Positions 17,574 through 26,160 of a stretch of 40,978 bases of DNA are shown in pieces. The position numbers and the translations under genes are program-made. This DNA is from an uncultured Prevotellaceae bacterium (GTDB lineage: Bacteria > Bacteroidota > Bacteroidia > Bacteroidales > Bacteroidaceae). Position 1 is the first letter of the stretch; every line of letters begins with the position of its first letter. The stretch is from the NCBI GenBank assembly GCA_902801155.1, contig CADCHG010000017.1:1-40978 (forward strand), in the 5' to 3' direction. Below the pieces are notes generated by a model that did not search any database, was not told the DNA's origin, and worked only from the letters and a program-made list of their open reading frames with translations.

Positions 17574-17891
17574 ATGCGCTGGGATAAAATTACAAGCCTG
17601 ATAGACCACTGCAGGTATTATAAGGGAGAAATGCCTGATACGGAAGATGCCAATATCCGCATGTGCGCTTTCTGTGAGCAGAAATGGATTGAGTTCATGG
17701 AGGACAGAGACAATACTATGCTTTCATCTCTCCTTTCTGATTATTTCGAGTATGGTCTGAGGGAGTTTAATCTTGATGACGGTGTTCCTGCCTCATTGAA
17801 GGCTGTTTTGGCAAATCGTTACTTCCAGTACAATGAAAGGATTGACATTCCTGCTTTCAAGTTTTTTTACAATAAATACTACGCAAAATAA
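17574..17891 (+). CDS. Small acidic protein, unknown function
   Basis: Predicted product of 105 residues, helix-rich and acidic, with two cysteines (MCAFCEQKW at about residues 25-33) spaced CxxC. No family recognised. The ATG at 17574-17576 lies 2 bp after the stop of the upstream 77-residue gene. A TTG two codons upstream would overlap it and is less likely. Its position between GH3 and the Big_5 lipoprotein gives no clear functional hint. Confidence 0.7.
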   Translation: MRWDKITSLIDHCRYYKGEMPDTEDANIRMCAFCEQKWIEFMEDRDNTMLSSLLSDYFEYGLREFNLDDGVPASLKAVLANRYFQYNERIDIPAFKFFYNKYYAK

Positions 17892-17921
17892 AAAATCCAA
17901 AAGGATAACAACAAAAAAATT

Positions 17922-19991
17922 GTGAATAATCGATTCCTACATAGCGTTAAAAACTATCTTTTCCCTCGCCCTTTGGGGAGAGGGTGTCACGTAGTGACGG
18001 GTGAGGGGCCACTTTTCTGCTTTATTTTGTTTTTTGTATGCTCCTGTGCCCGTATGGGAAACCCTGACGGAGGCTGGTATGATGAGACTCCACCTCGTGT
18101 ATTGAGTGCCTCTCCTTCTGATAGGGGTACTAACAGCAAGAGCAAGAAGGTGATAATCAATTTTGACGAGTTTATCAAACTTGAGAATGCAAGCGAGAAG
18201 GTTGTGATCTCACCTCCTCAGCACGAACAGCCGGAAATAAAGGCTGCCGGCAAGCGAATAATCATAGAACTAAAGGATACGCTCAAAGAAAACACAACCT
18301 ATACTGTGGATTTCTCTGACGCTATCACAGATAACAACGAGGGAAATCCTCTTGGCAACTACACTTATAGCTTCTCTACAGGCGACCAAATCGATACACT
18401 TGAGGTTTCAGGTACAGTACTTGCTGCTGAGAACCTTGAGCCAGTAAAGGGAACACTCGTAGGTCTATATCGTCTTACTGAAACTCAGTTGGATGGTATT
18501 GCAAACGGTATGCCTGTCAATGCCTTTGATACGGTTATTTTCAAGAATCCGTTCATCCGTGTAGCAAGGACAGACTCACGAGGCAAGTTTGTCATTCGTG
18601 GCATAGCCCCAGGCTCATATCGTGTAGTGGCTCTTAATGATATGGATGATAATTTCATGTATTCACAGACAGCTGAAGCCTTTGCATACAATTATGATGT
18701 GATTGTGCCAAGCTGTGCTCCAGATATGAGACAAGACACTATCTGGGCTGATACTATCCATATCCGTGACATCAAACAAGTGCCATACACACACTTCCGA
18801 CCAGATAATATTGTGTTACGTCAGTTTGTTAAGGAACAGACAGACCGTTTCTTCCTCAAGGTTGAACGCAAGGAAGCTAATATGTTCCAGATATTCTTCA
18901 GCGGACCAAGTGAGATGATGCCGCAGATTAAGGGTCTTAACTTCGATGAAACCGATGCTTTTGTAGTGGAATACACTCCAAAACTTGATACTATTACCTA
19001 TTGGATAAAGGATTCTGTGTTGATTGATAATGATACGCTCAGAATGGATTTGACTTATGAGGCTACCGACTCTCTTGGTCATCTCGTACTCCAAACAGAC
19101 TCTGCTATTGAAATTCTCTCAAAACAGCCACACGAAAAGCGTATGAAGCAGCTGAAGAAGGAAATGGAGGACTGGGAAAAGAAAATAGCAAAGAAGCGTA
19201 AGCGTGGCGAGGAAGTCAATGATACCATTTTCCCTGTCAAACCTCTTGAGCCAAAGTATGAAGTCCATCAGAGGATGGCACCTGACCAGAGCATCTATAT
19301 CACGATGCCGACTCCTATTCACAGGATTGATACAGCTGCCATACATCTTTATATCAAACAAGATGATAAATGGTATAACGACCGTTTTGTACTACGTCAG
19401 AAACAGGCGGAGAATGCCACCCCTCGTCATCTTGAGTTGATAGCAGAGTGGAAGGATGGGGCAGAGTATAGTTTTGAGATAGATACTCTTGCTTTTGAGG
19501 ATATTTATGGAAAGAAGTCTCATCCGTATAAGGCAGGTATCAAGGTCAGCACAGAAGATGATTTCAGTTCACTTTTCGTCAAGCCTTACTATCCGGGAGG
19601 TGATACCCTTGATATTGTTGTGCAGATGCTTGACAGAAGTGAGAAAGTGATAAAACAGGCCCTAGTCGTCGATGGAATCGCGGAATTCTACTATGTTAAG
19701 CCTGGAGAATATTATCTTCGCGCATTCATAGATACTAACGGAAATGGTAAGTGGGATACTGGTAATTTTGAGGAAAATCTACAGCCGGAAGAGGTGTATT
19801 ACTATCATGAGAAGGTCACATGTCGCGAGAAATGGGATGTGACACGCGACTGGAATCTCCTTGCCCGTCCTCTCGACAAGCAGAAGCCTGGCGAGATAAC
19901 AAAGCAGAAAGCTGACAAGGAAAAGACCATCAAGCAACGTAATGCGGAGCGTGCCCGTGAAAAGGGTATCAGGGCACCAGAGGCTTACTAA
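17922..19991 (+). CDS. Ig-like (Big_5) domain lipoprotein with repeat-invaded signal peptide
   Basis: A 689-residue envelope lipoprotein of a common Bacteroidetes family: after the lipid cysteine comes ARMGNPDGGWYDETPPRV, then a Big_5 (SbsA Ig-like) domain to about residue 150 ending in TYSFSTGD. A SdrD/CNA-B-like domain (RGIAPGSYRVVALNDMDDN) follows, and a basic tail rich in Lys/Glu. The only visible start is GTG at 17922. Its first 30 residues include a stretch encoded by palindromic repeat B (about residues 14-29), followed by the hydrophobic LFCFILFFVCSC with the lipobox cysteine at about 42. Relatives lack this insert. An internal GTG within the repeat (residue 26) is an alternative start with a weakly charged n-region. 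Role unknown. Confidence 0.88.
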   Translation: MNNRFLHSVKNYLFPRPLGRGCHVVTGEGPLFCFILFFVCSCARMGNPDGGWYDETPPRVLSASPSDRGTNSKSKKVIINFDEFIKLENASEKVVISPPQHEQPEIKAAGKRIIIELKDTLKENTTYTVDFSDAITDNNEGNPLGNYTYSFSTGDQIDTLEVSGTVLAAENLEPVKGTLVGLYRLTETQLDGIANGMPVNAFDTVIFKNPFIRVARTDSRGKFVIRGIAPGSYRVVALNDMDDNFMYSQTAEAFAYNYDVIVPSCAPDMRQDTIWADTIHIRDIKQVPYTHFRPDNIVLRQFVKEQTDRFFLKVERKEANMFQIFFSGPSEMMPQIKGLNFDETDAFVVEYTPKLDTITYWIKDSVLIDNDTLRMDLTYEATDSLGHLVLQTDSAIEILSKQPHEKRMKQLKKEMEDWEKKIAKKRKRGEEVNDTIFPVKPLEPKYEVHQRMAPDQSIYITMPTPIHRIDTAAIHLYIKQDDKWYNDRFVLRQKQAENATPRHLELIAEWKDGAEYSFEIDTLAFEDIYGKKSHPYKAGIKVSTEDDFSSLFVKPYYPGGDTLDIVVQMLDRSEKVIKQALVVDGIAEFYYVKPGEYYLRAFIDTNGNGKWDTGNFEENLQPEEVYYYHEKVTCREKWDVTRDWNLLARPLDKQKPGEITKQKADKEKTIKQRNAERAREKGIRAPEAY
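17962..18008. repeat. G/C-rich palindromic repeat B, copy in lipoprotein signal peptide
   Basis: The parts are CCCTCGCCCTTTGGGGAGAGGG, then GTGTCACGTAGTGAC (GTCAC/GTGAC stem) and GGGTGAGGGG. It is the same family as 10607-10670. It lies inside the coding sequence between the start codon and the lipobox. Confidence 0.85.
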
Positions 19992-20073
19992 TTGGAAAAC
20001 AAATAAAATATTAGTTACCCCAAATTAATTTTTTAAATAGATAAATACAACAAATTTAAAACCACAATTAAAT

Positions 20074-22464
20074 ATGAAACATTATTACTACAAATTCATT
20101 CTGGCTATCATCATGATTGTATGCCCAGTAATTGCAAGTGCTGACAATGAGTCTTTTGAGGTTGATGATGTTAAGTACACAAAACTTTCTGACACCACAG
20201 TAGAAATAACATACGGCGGCTATCATGGAAACATACTCGTTTCTGAGGATTATGTTGTTCCAGCAACAGTAACTTATGACAATAAAACATATAAGGTTAC
20301 CTCGATAGGATATGGTGCATATGCTAACTGTGGTAGTTTTGCATCTGTTGTAATTCCTGAAGGAGTAGAGACTCTTGCCCCTTATTCTTTCATGAATTGT
20401 ATACAAATGAAAACAATTACAATTCCAAATACAGTAAAGATTATTGGAGATTATTCCTTTGAATACTGTTCGAATTTAACAGATATAATAATTCCTAATA
20501 GCGTAACATATATTGGTGAGTGCGCTTTTATGCGATGTGAAAACCTTACGTCTTTAAATATCCCTAAGAATGTAGAAACTATTGGAAAAAATGCTCTTTT
20601 TTGTTGTCCAACCATAAAATATTTATCAGTAGAAAAGGGCAACAAATATTACGATAGTCGAGACAATTGCAATGCTATTATTCAGAAGGAAGGAAATGTC
20701 TTGCTTTATGGTTCTGCTTCAACAGTTATCCCTAACACCGTGGATTCTATTGCTGATCGTGCATTTTATTTTTGTTTAGGTCTCACAGAAATATTTATTC
20801 CTGAGGGGGTAAATAAAATTGGGTGGTCTGCTTTTCGCAATTGTAAAAATGCCCAGAAGCTTACAGTCTCAAGTACTGTTACGACAATTGAAAATGATGC
20901 TTTTGTATATTGTTGCTCACTTTCTTCTATTAAGGTAGAGAAAGGTAATAAACATTTTGATAGTCGTAACAATTGCAATGCTATCATTAAAACGAAAGAC
21001 AATAAACTCATTTTGGGATGTTATAAAACATCAATTCCAACAGATGTAAGTGTAATTGGCTCGTATGCTTTTGGGGGTTCTAAAAATCTCACAAGTGTTA
21101 TAATTCCAGGAAATGTCACAGAAATCCATCCATATGCATTTTATCAGTGTCTAGATCTTAATAAAGTTGTAATTAAAGGTAATGTAAAGGTCCTTGGAGA
21201 AGGTGCTTTCTCGGGGTGTGAGAATCTATCGTCTTTGACACTTAATGAAGGATTGGAATCTATTGGCGATTATGCTTTTATGGCTTGCAAAATCACATCA
21301 TTAGATTTTCCTAAAAGTCTGAAGAACATCGGATATCAAGCTTTCTGTTCTTGTCCAATCACAGAGTTGTCAATACCAAGCAATGTTAAGACCATTGGTA
21401 ACGGTACTTTTTATGGTTGTTATGAACTGAATTCTCTAACAATTGAAGAGGGAGTGACTTCAATCGGTAATGAAGCCTTTAGTCATTGTTCTTCTCTTAC
21501 TTCTGTAGTTATTCCAAATACTGTGACCAGCATAGGTAATAGTGCGTTTAGGCAGTGTCTTCGACTTGCATCTGTGACAATACCCAATAGTGTGACTTCC
21601 ATTGGTAATCGCGCTTTTATGGAATGTAGCGGACTTCGCTCTGTAACACTACCTGAGAATATGACTGTGATTTCTGATAGTCTATTTTATAGATCCTATG
21701 TTGACGTGATAATTCCTGATAATATAATAAGCATCGGAGATTATGCGTTTAGCTCTTTTTCTGATTCTATTGTAATTCCTGCAAGTGTACTGAATATTGG
21801 TGAAATGTCGTTTCTGCCTATAAAGTGTGTAACAAATCTTGCAGAAGTTCCACAGAAACTTAAAGAAAACGCTTTTTATAATGATATGATACCGCTCCAT
21901 GTTCGCAAAGGTTTGAAGAAACTTTATGAAGATTCTGATTGGGGCAAATATTTCACAATTATTGATGATCTTCCAGCTTCACCATTGACTCCTATTTTGG
22001 CAAATGGCTCGTTAGTTGAGAGTAAAGATCTTGGCAAACTGACTACATTCCAATTGAAGACAAATACTAATGTTGCTATCAACAAGAATATGAGAGCAAA
22101 ACTCTATTCTGATAACAAGCTTATTGGAGAGGCAACATTTGATGATGTGACACTTTCCAAGAAAGTAATGACAATTAAGTTCCGTGGTCTAATTAAACCA
22201 ACAAGAGGTACTGGCATTGATGATGTGATAAATACACAGATTGTTATTGAGGCAGGAAGCATAAATGTTGGTAATAAGGCATATACAAAGTCTCTTTCAT
22301 ATGTTTATGAGACATCACGAGAAATAGATGAAATAATGACGGGCATAAACGAATATACTGAAAGGATCACAATTGCTCCAACTACTAATAAACGCATTAT
22401 TAATGGTAGATTGGTAATTGAGAGAAATGGAAAGCAGTATAGTATTGATGGTAAGGCTCTTTAA
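20074..22464 (+). CDS. BspA-like leucine-rich repeat surface protein 2
   Basis: A 796-residue secreted LRR_5 (BspA-type) protein. A signal peptide (MKHYYYKFILAIIMIVCPVIASA) is followed by SFEVDDVKYTKL and a run of about 23-residue repeats such as [22 protein letters not shown]. Two [18 protein letters not shown] modules interrupt them, as in the paralogue at 11675. After about residue 640 comes a non-LRR beta-rich domain and a C-terminal tail (RIINGRLVIERNGKQYSIDG) like that of the first protein. The repeats here are more diverged than in protein 1. It probably acts in adhesion at the cell surface, ligand unknown. ATG at 20074. No strong TAnnTTTG promoter is seen in the 82-bp gap upstream (TAATTTTT at 20026 is a partial match). 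Confidence 0.92.
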   Translation: MKHYYYKFILAIIMIVCPVIASADNESFEVDDVKYTKLSDTTVEITYGGYHGNILVSEDYVVPATVTYDNKTYKVTSIGYGAYANCGSFASVVIPEGVETLAPYSFMNCIQMKTITIPNTVKIIGDYSFEYCSNLTDIIIPNSVTYIGECAFMRCENLTSLNIPKNVETIGKNALFCCPTIKYLSVEKGNKYYDSRDNCNAIIQKEGNVLLYGSASTVIPNTVDSIADRAFYFCLGLTEIFIPEGVNKIGWSAFRNCKNAQKLTVSSTVTTIENDAFVYCCSLSSIKVEKGNKHFDSRNNCNAIIKTKDNKLILGCYKTSIPTDVSVIGSYAFGGSKNLTSVIIPGNVTEIHPYAFYQCLDLNKVVIKGNVKVLGEGAFSGCENLSSLTLNEGLESIGDYAFMACKITSLDFPKSLKNIGYQAFCSCPITELSIPSNVKTIGNGTFYGCYELNSLTIEEGVTSIGNEAFSHCSSLTSVVIPNTVTSIGNSAFRQCLRLASVTIPNSVTSIGNRAFMECSGLRSVTLPENMTVISDSLFYRSYVDVIIPDNIISIGDYAFSSFSDSIVIPASVLNIGEMSFLPIKCVTNLAEVPQKLKENAFYNDMIPLHVRKGLKKLYEDSDWGKYFTIIDDLPASPLTPILANGSLVESKDLGKLTTFQLKTNTNVAINKNMRAKLYSDNKLIGEATFDDVTLSKKVMTIKFRGLIKPTRGTGIDDVINTQIVIEAGSINVGNKAYTKSLSYVYETSREIDEIMTGINEYTERITIAPTTNKRIINGRLVIERNGKQYSIDGKAL

Positions 22465-22477
22465 GTGAAGAATTTGT

Positions 22478-22550
22478 AAAAGGAAAATGAAAAATACAGA
22501 TAAATATTCTTTGCAAGATAGGAATAATTTGTATTTTTCATTTTCCTTTT
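22478..22550 (+). terminator. Long perfect hairpin downstream of BspA-like gene 2
   Basis: A perfect 21-bp inverted repeat (arms 22478-22498 and 22530-22550, AAAAGGAAAATGAAAAATACA type) with a 31-nt loop, 13 bp after the stop codon. The right arm ends in CCTTTTATTATA. It is a probable terminator or 3' stabiliser. A smaller TTTTCCC/GGGAAAA stem follows at 22561-22584. Confidence 0.65.
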
Positions 22551-22612
22551 ATTATAGGGATTTTCCCTTCTCATATAGGGAAAAAGGAGTAAGGTGGTAT
22601 GTGGAAAAACAT

Positions 22613-22620
22613 TACCTTTG
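22613..22620 (+). promoter_or_regulatory. -7 element of DUF3108 gene
   Basis: TACCTTTG matches TAnnTTTG, 29 bp upstream of the ATG at 22650. No convincing -33 TTTG at the expected distance. Confidence 0.55.
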
Positions 22621-22649
22621 CCCTCAGAAACATATAAAAGTAATGACTT

Positions 22650-23420
22650 ATGAACAAGAAAATAACAACCCTACTCATATTCTTCTCTATGCTCATTAGC
22701 TCTCAGGCAAATGCGCAATGTACTTTCCGTAATACGGCTTTGTCGGGTAATGAGAAGATTAGCTACAACCTTTACTTCAACTGGAAATTCATCTGGGTAA
22801 AGGCAGGTACAGCTAATATGAGTACTGTATATAGTACTTTCAATGGCACACCTTCATTCAAATGTAGTTTGACAACAACCACTTCAAAAAAAGTGGATAA
22901 GTTCTTTATGTTGCGCGACACGTTGCTTGTTCACAGCTCTCGTGATATGGCTCCTCTCTACTACAAGAAGGTTGCGCATGAAGGAAAACGATACTATGTC
23001 GATGAGGCAACATATAGTTACCCTAATGGCAAATGCGCAGTTTCTATGCGTCATTTACACTCAGATGGCACGGTTTCATCGGAGAAAAAGACATACGACC
23101 ATTGCGTTTTCGATATGCTAAACATCTTCCTTCGTGCTCGTAATTTCGACCCGACAAACTGGAAGAAAGGTCATGTTGTGAACATCGATATTACAGGTGG
23201 TTCAGAGCTTACCAAGGCAAAACTCATTTATCGTGGCAAGGATAAGGTAAAGGCTGACAATGGTACTAAGTATGACTGTCTCGTACTCTCATACGTAGAG
23301 AAAGATGGTAAGAAGGATAAGGAAATCGTCCGTTTCTTCGTTACTAACGATGCAAAGCACATCCCAATCCGTCTGGATTTGTTTCTTAAATTCGGTGCTG
23401 CCAAGGCTTTCCTCGCATAA
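22650..23420 (+). CDS. DUF3108 domain exported protein
   Basis: A 256-residue exported protein with a signal peptide (MNKKITTLLIFFSMLISSQANA). The mature part matches the DUF3108 pattern of Bacteroidetes: GNEKISYNLYFNWKFIWVKAGTA near the start, FDMLNIFLRARNFDPTNWKKG in the middle and a C-terminal FFVTNDAKHIPIRLDLFLKFGAAKAFL. The function of the family is not established. It is preceded by its own -7 element and by the hairpin ending BspA-like gene 2. Its 3' end faces the MATE gene across 393 bp of repeats. Confidence 0.88.
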   Translation: MNKKITTLLIFFSMLISSQANAQCTFRNTALSGNEKISYNLYFNWKFIWVKAGTANMSTVYSTFNGTPSFKCSLTTTTSKKVDKFFMLRDTLLVHSSRDMAPLYYKKVAHEGKRYYVDEATYSYPNGKCAVSMRHLHSDGTVSSEKKTYDHCVFDMLNIFLRARNFDPTNWKKGHVVNIDITGGSELTKAKLIYRGKDKVKADNGTKYDCLVLSYVEKDGKKDKEIVRFFVTNDAKHIPIRLDLFLKFGAAKAFLA

Positions 23421-23440
23421 GGAAAAGACAGAGACTATAT

Positions 23441-23484
23441 AAGTCCGTTGTAGGTCCGTTATAAATCCGTTGTAAGTCCGTTCA
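23441..23484. repeat. 11-bp tandem array, 4 units
   Basis: Four 11-bp units of the type AAGTCCGTTGT. The unit core (GTAAGTCC) is shared with the array at 34651-34694. It lies 20 bp after the DUF3108 stop codon. Confidence 0.9.
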
Positions 23485-23596
23485 TCCATTAGTCTTAAAA
23501 AGCGGAGGCGAATGCGAATGCAGAACGAATGCACAGCAAAGGCAGAAGGAAATTAACTTTATACGACTGAACTTATATGGCAAAAGAAAAAAATAG

Positions 23597-23794
23597 AAGT
23601 TTTTGCGAAGGGGGGTGCACCCTATGCAAAAACAGGTTCTTACATATTTATTATCAATAACTTATATTGGGTGTACCCCCTCAAAAATATGATTATTTTC
23701 AGAGGGGGGGGGTACACCCATTTTTATTCTCTGATTATCAGAATATTACATGACAAAATCTGGGTTGGGTGTACCCCCCCTATCGCAAAAACTT
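23597..23794. mobile_element. MITE-like 198-bp element with GGGTGTACCC motifs
   Basis: The ends are inverted repeats: AAGTTTTTGCGA then AGGGGGGTGCACCC at 23597-23623, and the reverse complement of AAGTTTTTGCGA, TAGGGGGGGTACACCC at 23767-23794. Inside, a second inverted pair, GGGTGTACCCCCTC (23669-23682) and GAGGGGGGGGGTACACCC (23702-23719), can form a hairpin. No open frame lies within. It sits between two convergent genes. It could be a non-autonomous transposable element or a bidirectional structural terminator. Confidence 0.55.
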
Positions 23795-23813
23795 TTGAAA
23801 AAAATGATTGGGG

Positions 23814-25172
23814 TTACTTCACAAACCCTTTATTTGCCCATTTGAAGCTATTCCAACGTGATACGAAGATAGCACCACGGATGTTTTCATCGAGCACAAA
23901 AGCGAACCACATTCCGATAAGTCCGAAGCCGAACACAATACCGAAAAGATAGCCGAAACCCACGCCTACGAGCCACTGTACGATGATTCCTAGGTAGAAT
24001 GGGAAGAAGATATCACCAGTTGCACGAAGAGTGTTTGTAGCCCATATATTGATGCATTTTCCAACTTCGAGCAATACATCTATCCAGAAGCACCAGCAGA
24101 CAAGGGTAGATATTTCCTCATTGTCGGTTAACGAACCTGCTATGAATGGTCCTGCCAATGCACATAGCACGGAGAATGTAAGCGTGATAATAGCCCCCCT
24201 ATGCCACGCAAACTTACCTATGACGTAAGATGCCTGCGTCTTCTCAACACCAGTCAGATGTCCTACCATAATAGAACTTCCCTGTGCTATGCAGATAGCA
24301 TACAGATATACGAACATCACCACGTTTCCAACATAGATACGAGCCGTGAGAGCCTCATTACCTATCATGTTAATGAAATAGATAATGGTAAGCTGCTGAA
24401 GATTATAGGAGATATTCTCACCGGCAGAAGGCAATCCGATTTTGAGGAGTTTTCGCATCTCGGAGAAAGGGAAAGGACGGAATAAGCGTAATGGGAAACT
24501 TGGAATGAGTTTACGGTTAAGCATCACGATAAGCATCAGCATAGATACCGTACGAGAGATACTTGTTGAGATAGCTGCACCCTCTGCACCAAGAGCCGGC
24601 ATTCCGAACTTGCCAAAGATAAGCGTATAGTTGCCGATGATATTCAGGATATTTACCACCACAATCACCATCATAGGGTAAATAGGCTTATTTGATGCTC
24701 GGAGAATAGCGCTTATGGTTGTGGTTATGGCTTGTGCAAAGGCAAGAGAACCTACAATCTGGAGATATGGCTTTCCATAGACCATCAGTTCCGGACGAAG
24801 TCCCATAAACAACAGCACAGGCTCTGCAAAGAGGAAGAGCATTAGGCTGGACATCAAACCAATAGTGAGATTGAGCATAAGAGCCACTCCACTTACCTTG
24901 ACAAAGCGATCCTGCAATTTTGCGCCAAAATACTGTGAACAAAGCACAGAGGTACCAGCATTGATAATAGTGAAAAGAAGGAAAACAAGTTGCAGAATCT
25001 GGTTATCCATTCCCACAGCAGCCACGGCATCATCACTATGCTGAGACAGCATGAAGGTATCCACACCACCCAAAAGGAAGGTGAGGAGGGTTTCAAGGAG
25101 AATAGGCAAAACGAGCCTGTTCAACTGCCGTTGAAGTCTTATTTCAATTCTTTTCTGGTTGCCGTTATCCAT
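23814..25172 (-). CDS. MATE family efflux transporter
   Basis: A 452-residue inner-membrane protein with about 12 hydrophobic segments in two related halves, typical of the MATE (NorM/DinF) cation-coupled exporters. Recognisable are LPILLETLLTFLLGGVDTFMLS at the start and the second-half start KIGLPSAGENISYNLQQL. The substrate cannot be told from sequence. I start it at ATG 25170-25172 (MDNGNQKRIEIRLQ). An in-frame ATG 8 codons upstream would include part of the 5' leader dyad. It has its own promoter (25235-25242) and is convergent with the DUF3108 gene. Confidence 0.93.
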   Translation of the reverse strand: MDNGNQKRIEIRLQRQLNRLVLPILLETLLTFLLGGVDTFMLSQHSDDAVAAVGMDNQILQLVFLLFTIINAGTSVLCSQYFGAKLQDRFVKVSGVALMLNLTIGLMSSLMLFLFAEPVLLFMGLRPELMVYGKPYLQIVGSLAFAQAITTTISAILRASNKPIYPMMVIVVVNILNIIGNYTLIFGKFGMPALGAEGAAISTSISRTVSMLMLIVMLNRKLIPSFPLRLFRPFPFSEMRKLLKIGLPSAGENISYNLQQLTIIYFINMIGNEALTARIYVGNVVMFVYLYAICIAQGSSIMVGHLTGVEKTQASYVIGKFAWHRGAIITLTFSVLCALAGPFIAGSLTDNEEISTLVCWCFWIDVLLEVGKCINIWATNTLRATGDIFFPFYLGIIVQWLVGVGFGYLFGIVFGFGLIGMWFAFVLDENIRGAIFVSRWNSFKWANKGFVK

Positions 25173-25194
25173 AATGCAAATGTTATCCGAGTAC

Positions 25195-25219
25195 AACGTG
25201 CAAAAAGCTGTCGCACGTT
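25195..25219. promoter_or_regulatory. Dyad in the MATE gene leader
   Basis: Perfect 7-bp inverted repeat AACGTGC-N11-GCACGTT lying between the -7 element and the start codon. Position and symmetry suit an operator for a dimeric repressor or a leader hairpin. Confidence 0.5.
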
Positions 25220-25234
25220 TCTAATTTTCGAGTG

Positions 25235-25242
25235 CAAAGTTA
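25235..25242 (-). promoter_or_regulatory. -7 element of MATE gene
   Basis: The minus strand reads TAACTTTG (TAnnTTTG), 62 bp upstream of the ATG at 25172. Confidence 0.65.
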
Positions 25243-25331
25243 CAAAAAAATAATTTCAGCACCGAATAATTGTCATTTTTTCGATGCTGAAATTATTGCA
25301 AATCAAGACCAAACGAATGAAATTGAGAAAG

Positions 25332-26138
25332 TTACACTCTCTTCATCATACGGTTAAGCTGCCATATACATGGAACTGCAACAATAATTGAGATAGCAAC
25401 AGATATGAAGAGAAGAGTCTGATTACCATTAAAGTATTCAATCAGATGAGAATCTGACTTGACTTCTGGGAACATCCCAGTAAGGACAAATGCCGTGGAA
25501 TTGTTAACCCAATGGTAAAGTATTCCGGGAATAATGCTTCCTGTGCGATAATAAATCCATCCAAGTAATGTTCCTATGAGTAATGCATGGGGGAATTGGG
25601 CAGGATTAAGATGCGCTACTGCAAAGAAAACGGCAGATATCACAATAGCTATCCAAGCTTTTGAGTTCGTAAGTCCACCAAAAATCTCGTTCATCCATTC
25701 CAGTAGCTTGCGAAGTATAGCCCCACGAAACACCACTTCCTCCACCAAGGGAGCAGACAGGCCTATTACAATATATCCCTCTGGGCATCTTAACAGCTTA
25801 TCGAATTGTTCCGAAAGTACATCTTTCGTCCATTGGTCAGGCAAAAGTTCCTGTACCCATGCCGATGGCAGAATAAGAACAATCGCAAGCAATACTATCA
25901 TACCGCAGAGACCTACAGGTTTTGATGCCACATAATTGTTTGTAACAGGACACCATTTTGCTCCCAGAAAGATTGCGAGTGTCATTATTGAATATAGGAT
26001 AACACTTAGGACTATCTGGAAAACAACCATATCGTAACCTGAATCAGTAAAGTAAGGCGCAATCAGTTTTTGTACTAATATTGCCGAAAAAGACTGACAC
26101 AGGAGGAAAACGCCAAGGTATATAAATGAGTGCTTCAT
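25332..26138 (-). CDS. CPBP family intramembrane metalloprotease
   Basis: A 268-residue polytopic membrane protein of the CPBP/CAAX (Rce1-like, ABI) family. The conserved motifs are visible: APLVEEVVFRGAILRKL (motif 1, glutamate pair and arginine, about residues 130-146), FAVAHLNPAQFPHALLIG (motif 2 histidine) and SIIPGILYHWVNNS (motif 3 histidine). Bacterial members have been linked to bacteriocin self-protection, but the substrate here is unknown. It is the last gene of a probable three-gene unit behind ribF (22-bp gap). Confidence 0.92.
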   Translation of the reverse strand: MKHSFIYLGVFLLCQSFSAILVQKLIAPYFTDSGYDMVVFQIVLSVILYSIMTLAIFLGAKWCPVTNNYVASKPVGLCGMIVLLAIVLILPSAWVQELLPDQWTKDVLSEQFDKLLRCPEGYIVIGLSAPLVEEVVFRGAILRKLLEWMNEIFGGLTNSKAWIAIVISAVFFAVAHLNPAQFPHALLIGTLLGWIYYRTGSIIPGILYHWVNNSTAFVLTGMFPEVKSDSHLIEYFNGNQTLLFISVAISIIVAVPCIWQLNRMMKRV

Positions 26139-26160
26139 CTGCGAGTTTTGGGGTTAGAGG

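Noticed and set aside
22487-22699. Small plus-strand frame between BspA-like gene 2 and the DUF3108 gene
   Set aside because: It runs through the long hairpin and the promoter, overlaps the DUF3108 start, and its composition is that of the repeat arms.
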